A DNA stretch of 6,577 nucleotides from Sneathiella sp. (GTDB lineage: Bacteria; Pseudomonadota; Alphaproteobacteria; Sneathiellales; Sneathiellaceae), in the NCBI GenBank assembly GCA_002732675.1, contig NVRR01000185.1, positions 1 to 6,577 of the forward strand, given 5' to 3'. How positions within the stretch are numbered: the stretch's first letter is position 1; every line of letters starts with the position of its first letter. Under the pieces are notes generated by a model. The model was not told where the DNA came from and did not search any database. It saw nothing but the letters and a program-made list of their open reading frames with translations. This document shows, piece after piece, positions 6,535 to 6,577 of the stretch. The position numbers were made by a program, and so were the translations under genes.

Positions 6535-6577
6535 ATCTTTTTTAACCTCTTTATCATAACCTGATGTTGTATTTAGT
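6535..6577. other. Start of the region downstream of cas9
   Basis: Only 43 bases remain. A T6 run at 6538-6543 follows the cas9 stop, but I see no GC-rich stem before it, so a terminator is not supported. No start codon with a ribosome site is visible. In complete type II-C loci cas1, cas2 and the array usually follow here. Confidence 0.3.

Noticed and set aside
1..6577. CRISPR array, insertion sequence, tRNA or rRNA
   Set aside because: No regularly spaced repeats, transposase motifs, terminal inverted repeats or tRNA cloverleaf sequences were seen on either strand.

Overview
The window looks like alphaproteobacterial chromosome of moderate GC. The evidence is the set of housekeeping-type genes (a bacterial malic enzyme, a GST-fold protein, a DUF2161 protein, an SDR oxidoreductase remnant) next to a type II-C style Cas9. 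The genus cannot be called from the sequence alone.

Layout from left to right. Positions 1-269 (minus) hold the N-terminus of an NADP-type malic enzyme that runs off the left edge. Positions 270-609 are a non-coding divergent spacer. Positions 610-1644 (plus) encode a glutathione S-transferase family protein of about 340 residues. It converges on a DUF2161 protein with a PD-(D/E)XK-like core (1694-2404, minus). Immediately upstream of DUF2161, on the same strand, lies the wreck of a short-chain dehydrogenase (2424-2880). It keeps its nucleotide-binding N-terminus and its C-terminus but has lost the catalytic centre and the reading frame. Positions 2881-3100 show no gene.

The right half is the start of a type II CRISPR-Cas locus. 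Cas9 (1082 residues, plus strand, 3286-6534) has every catalytic residue expected of RuvC and HNH. The 190-base gap in front of it is not empty. On the minus strand I read a complete tracrRNA gene of about 116 nt: a promoter at 3222-3250, a putative anti-repeat, a nexus hairpin resembling that of known tracrRNAs, and a 12-bp terminator stem with a U-rich tail. The tracrRNA and cas9 promoters overlap and diverge: the -35 box of each lies on the -10 box of the other. Guide RNA scaffold and effector could therefore compete for RNA polymerase.

No CRISPR array, cas1 or cas2 lies in the window. Because the left side is ordinary chromosome, these are expected to the right of cas9 if the locus is complete. 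The tracrRNA calls rest on motif and fold inspection by eye; the decisive check is pairing with the actual CRISPR repeat.
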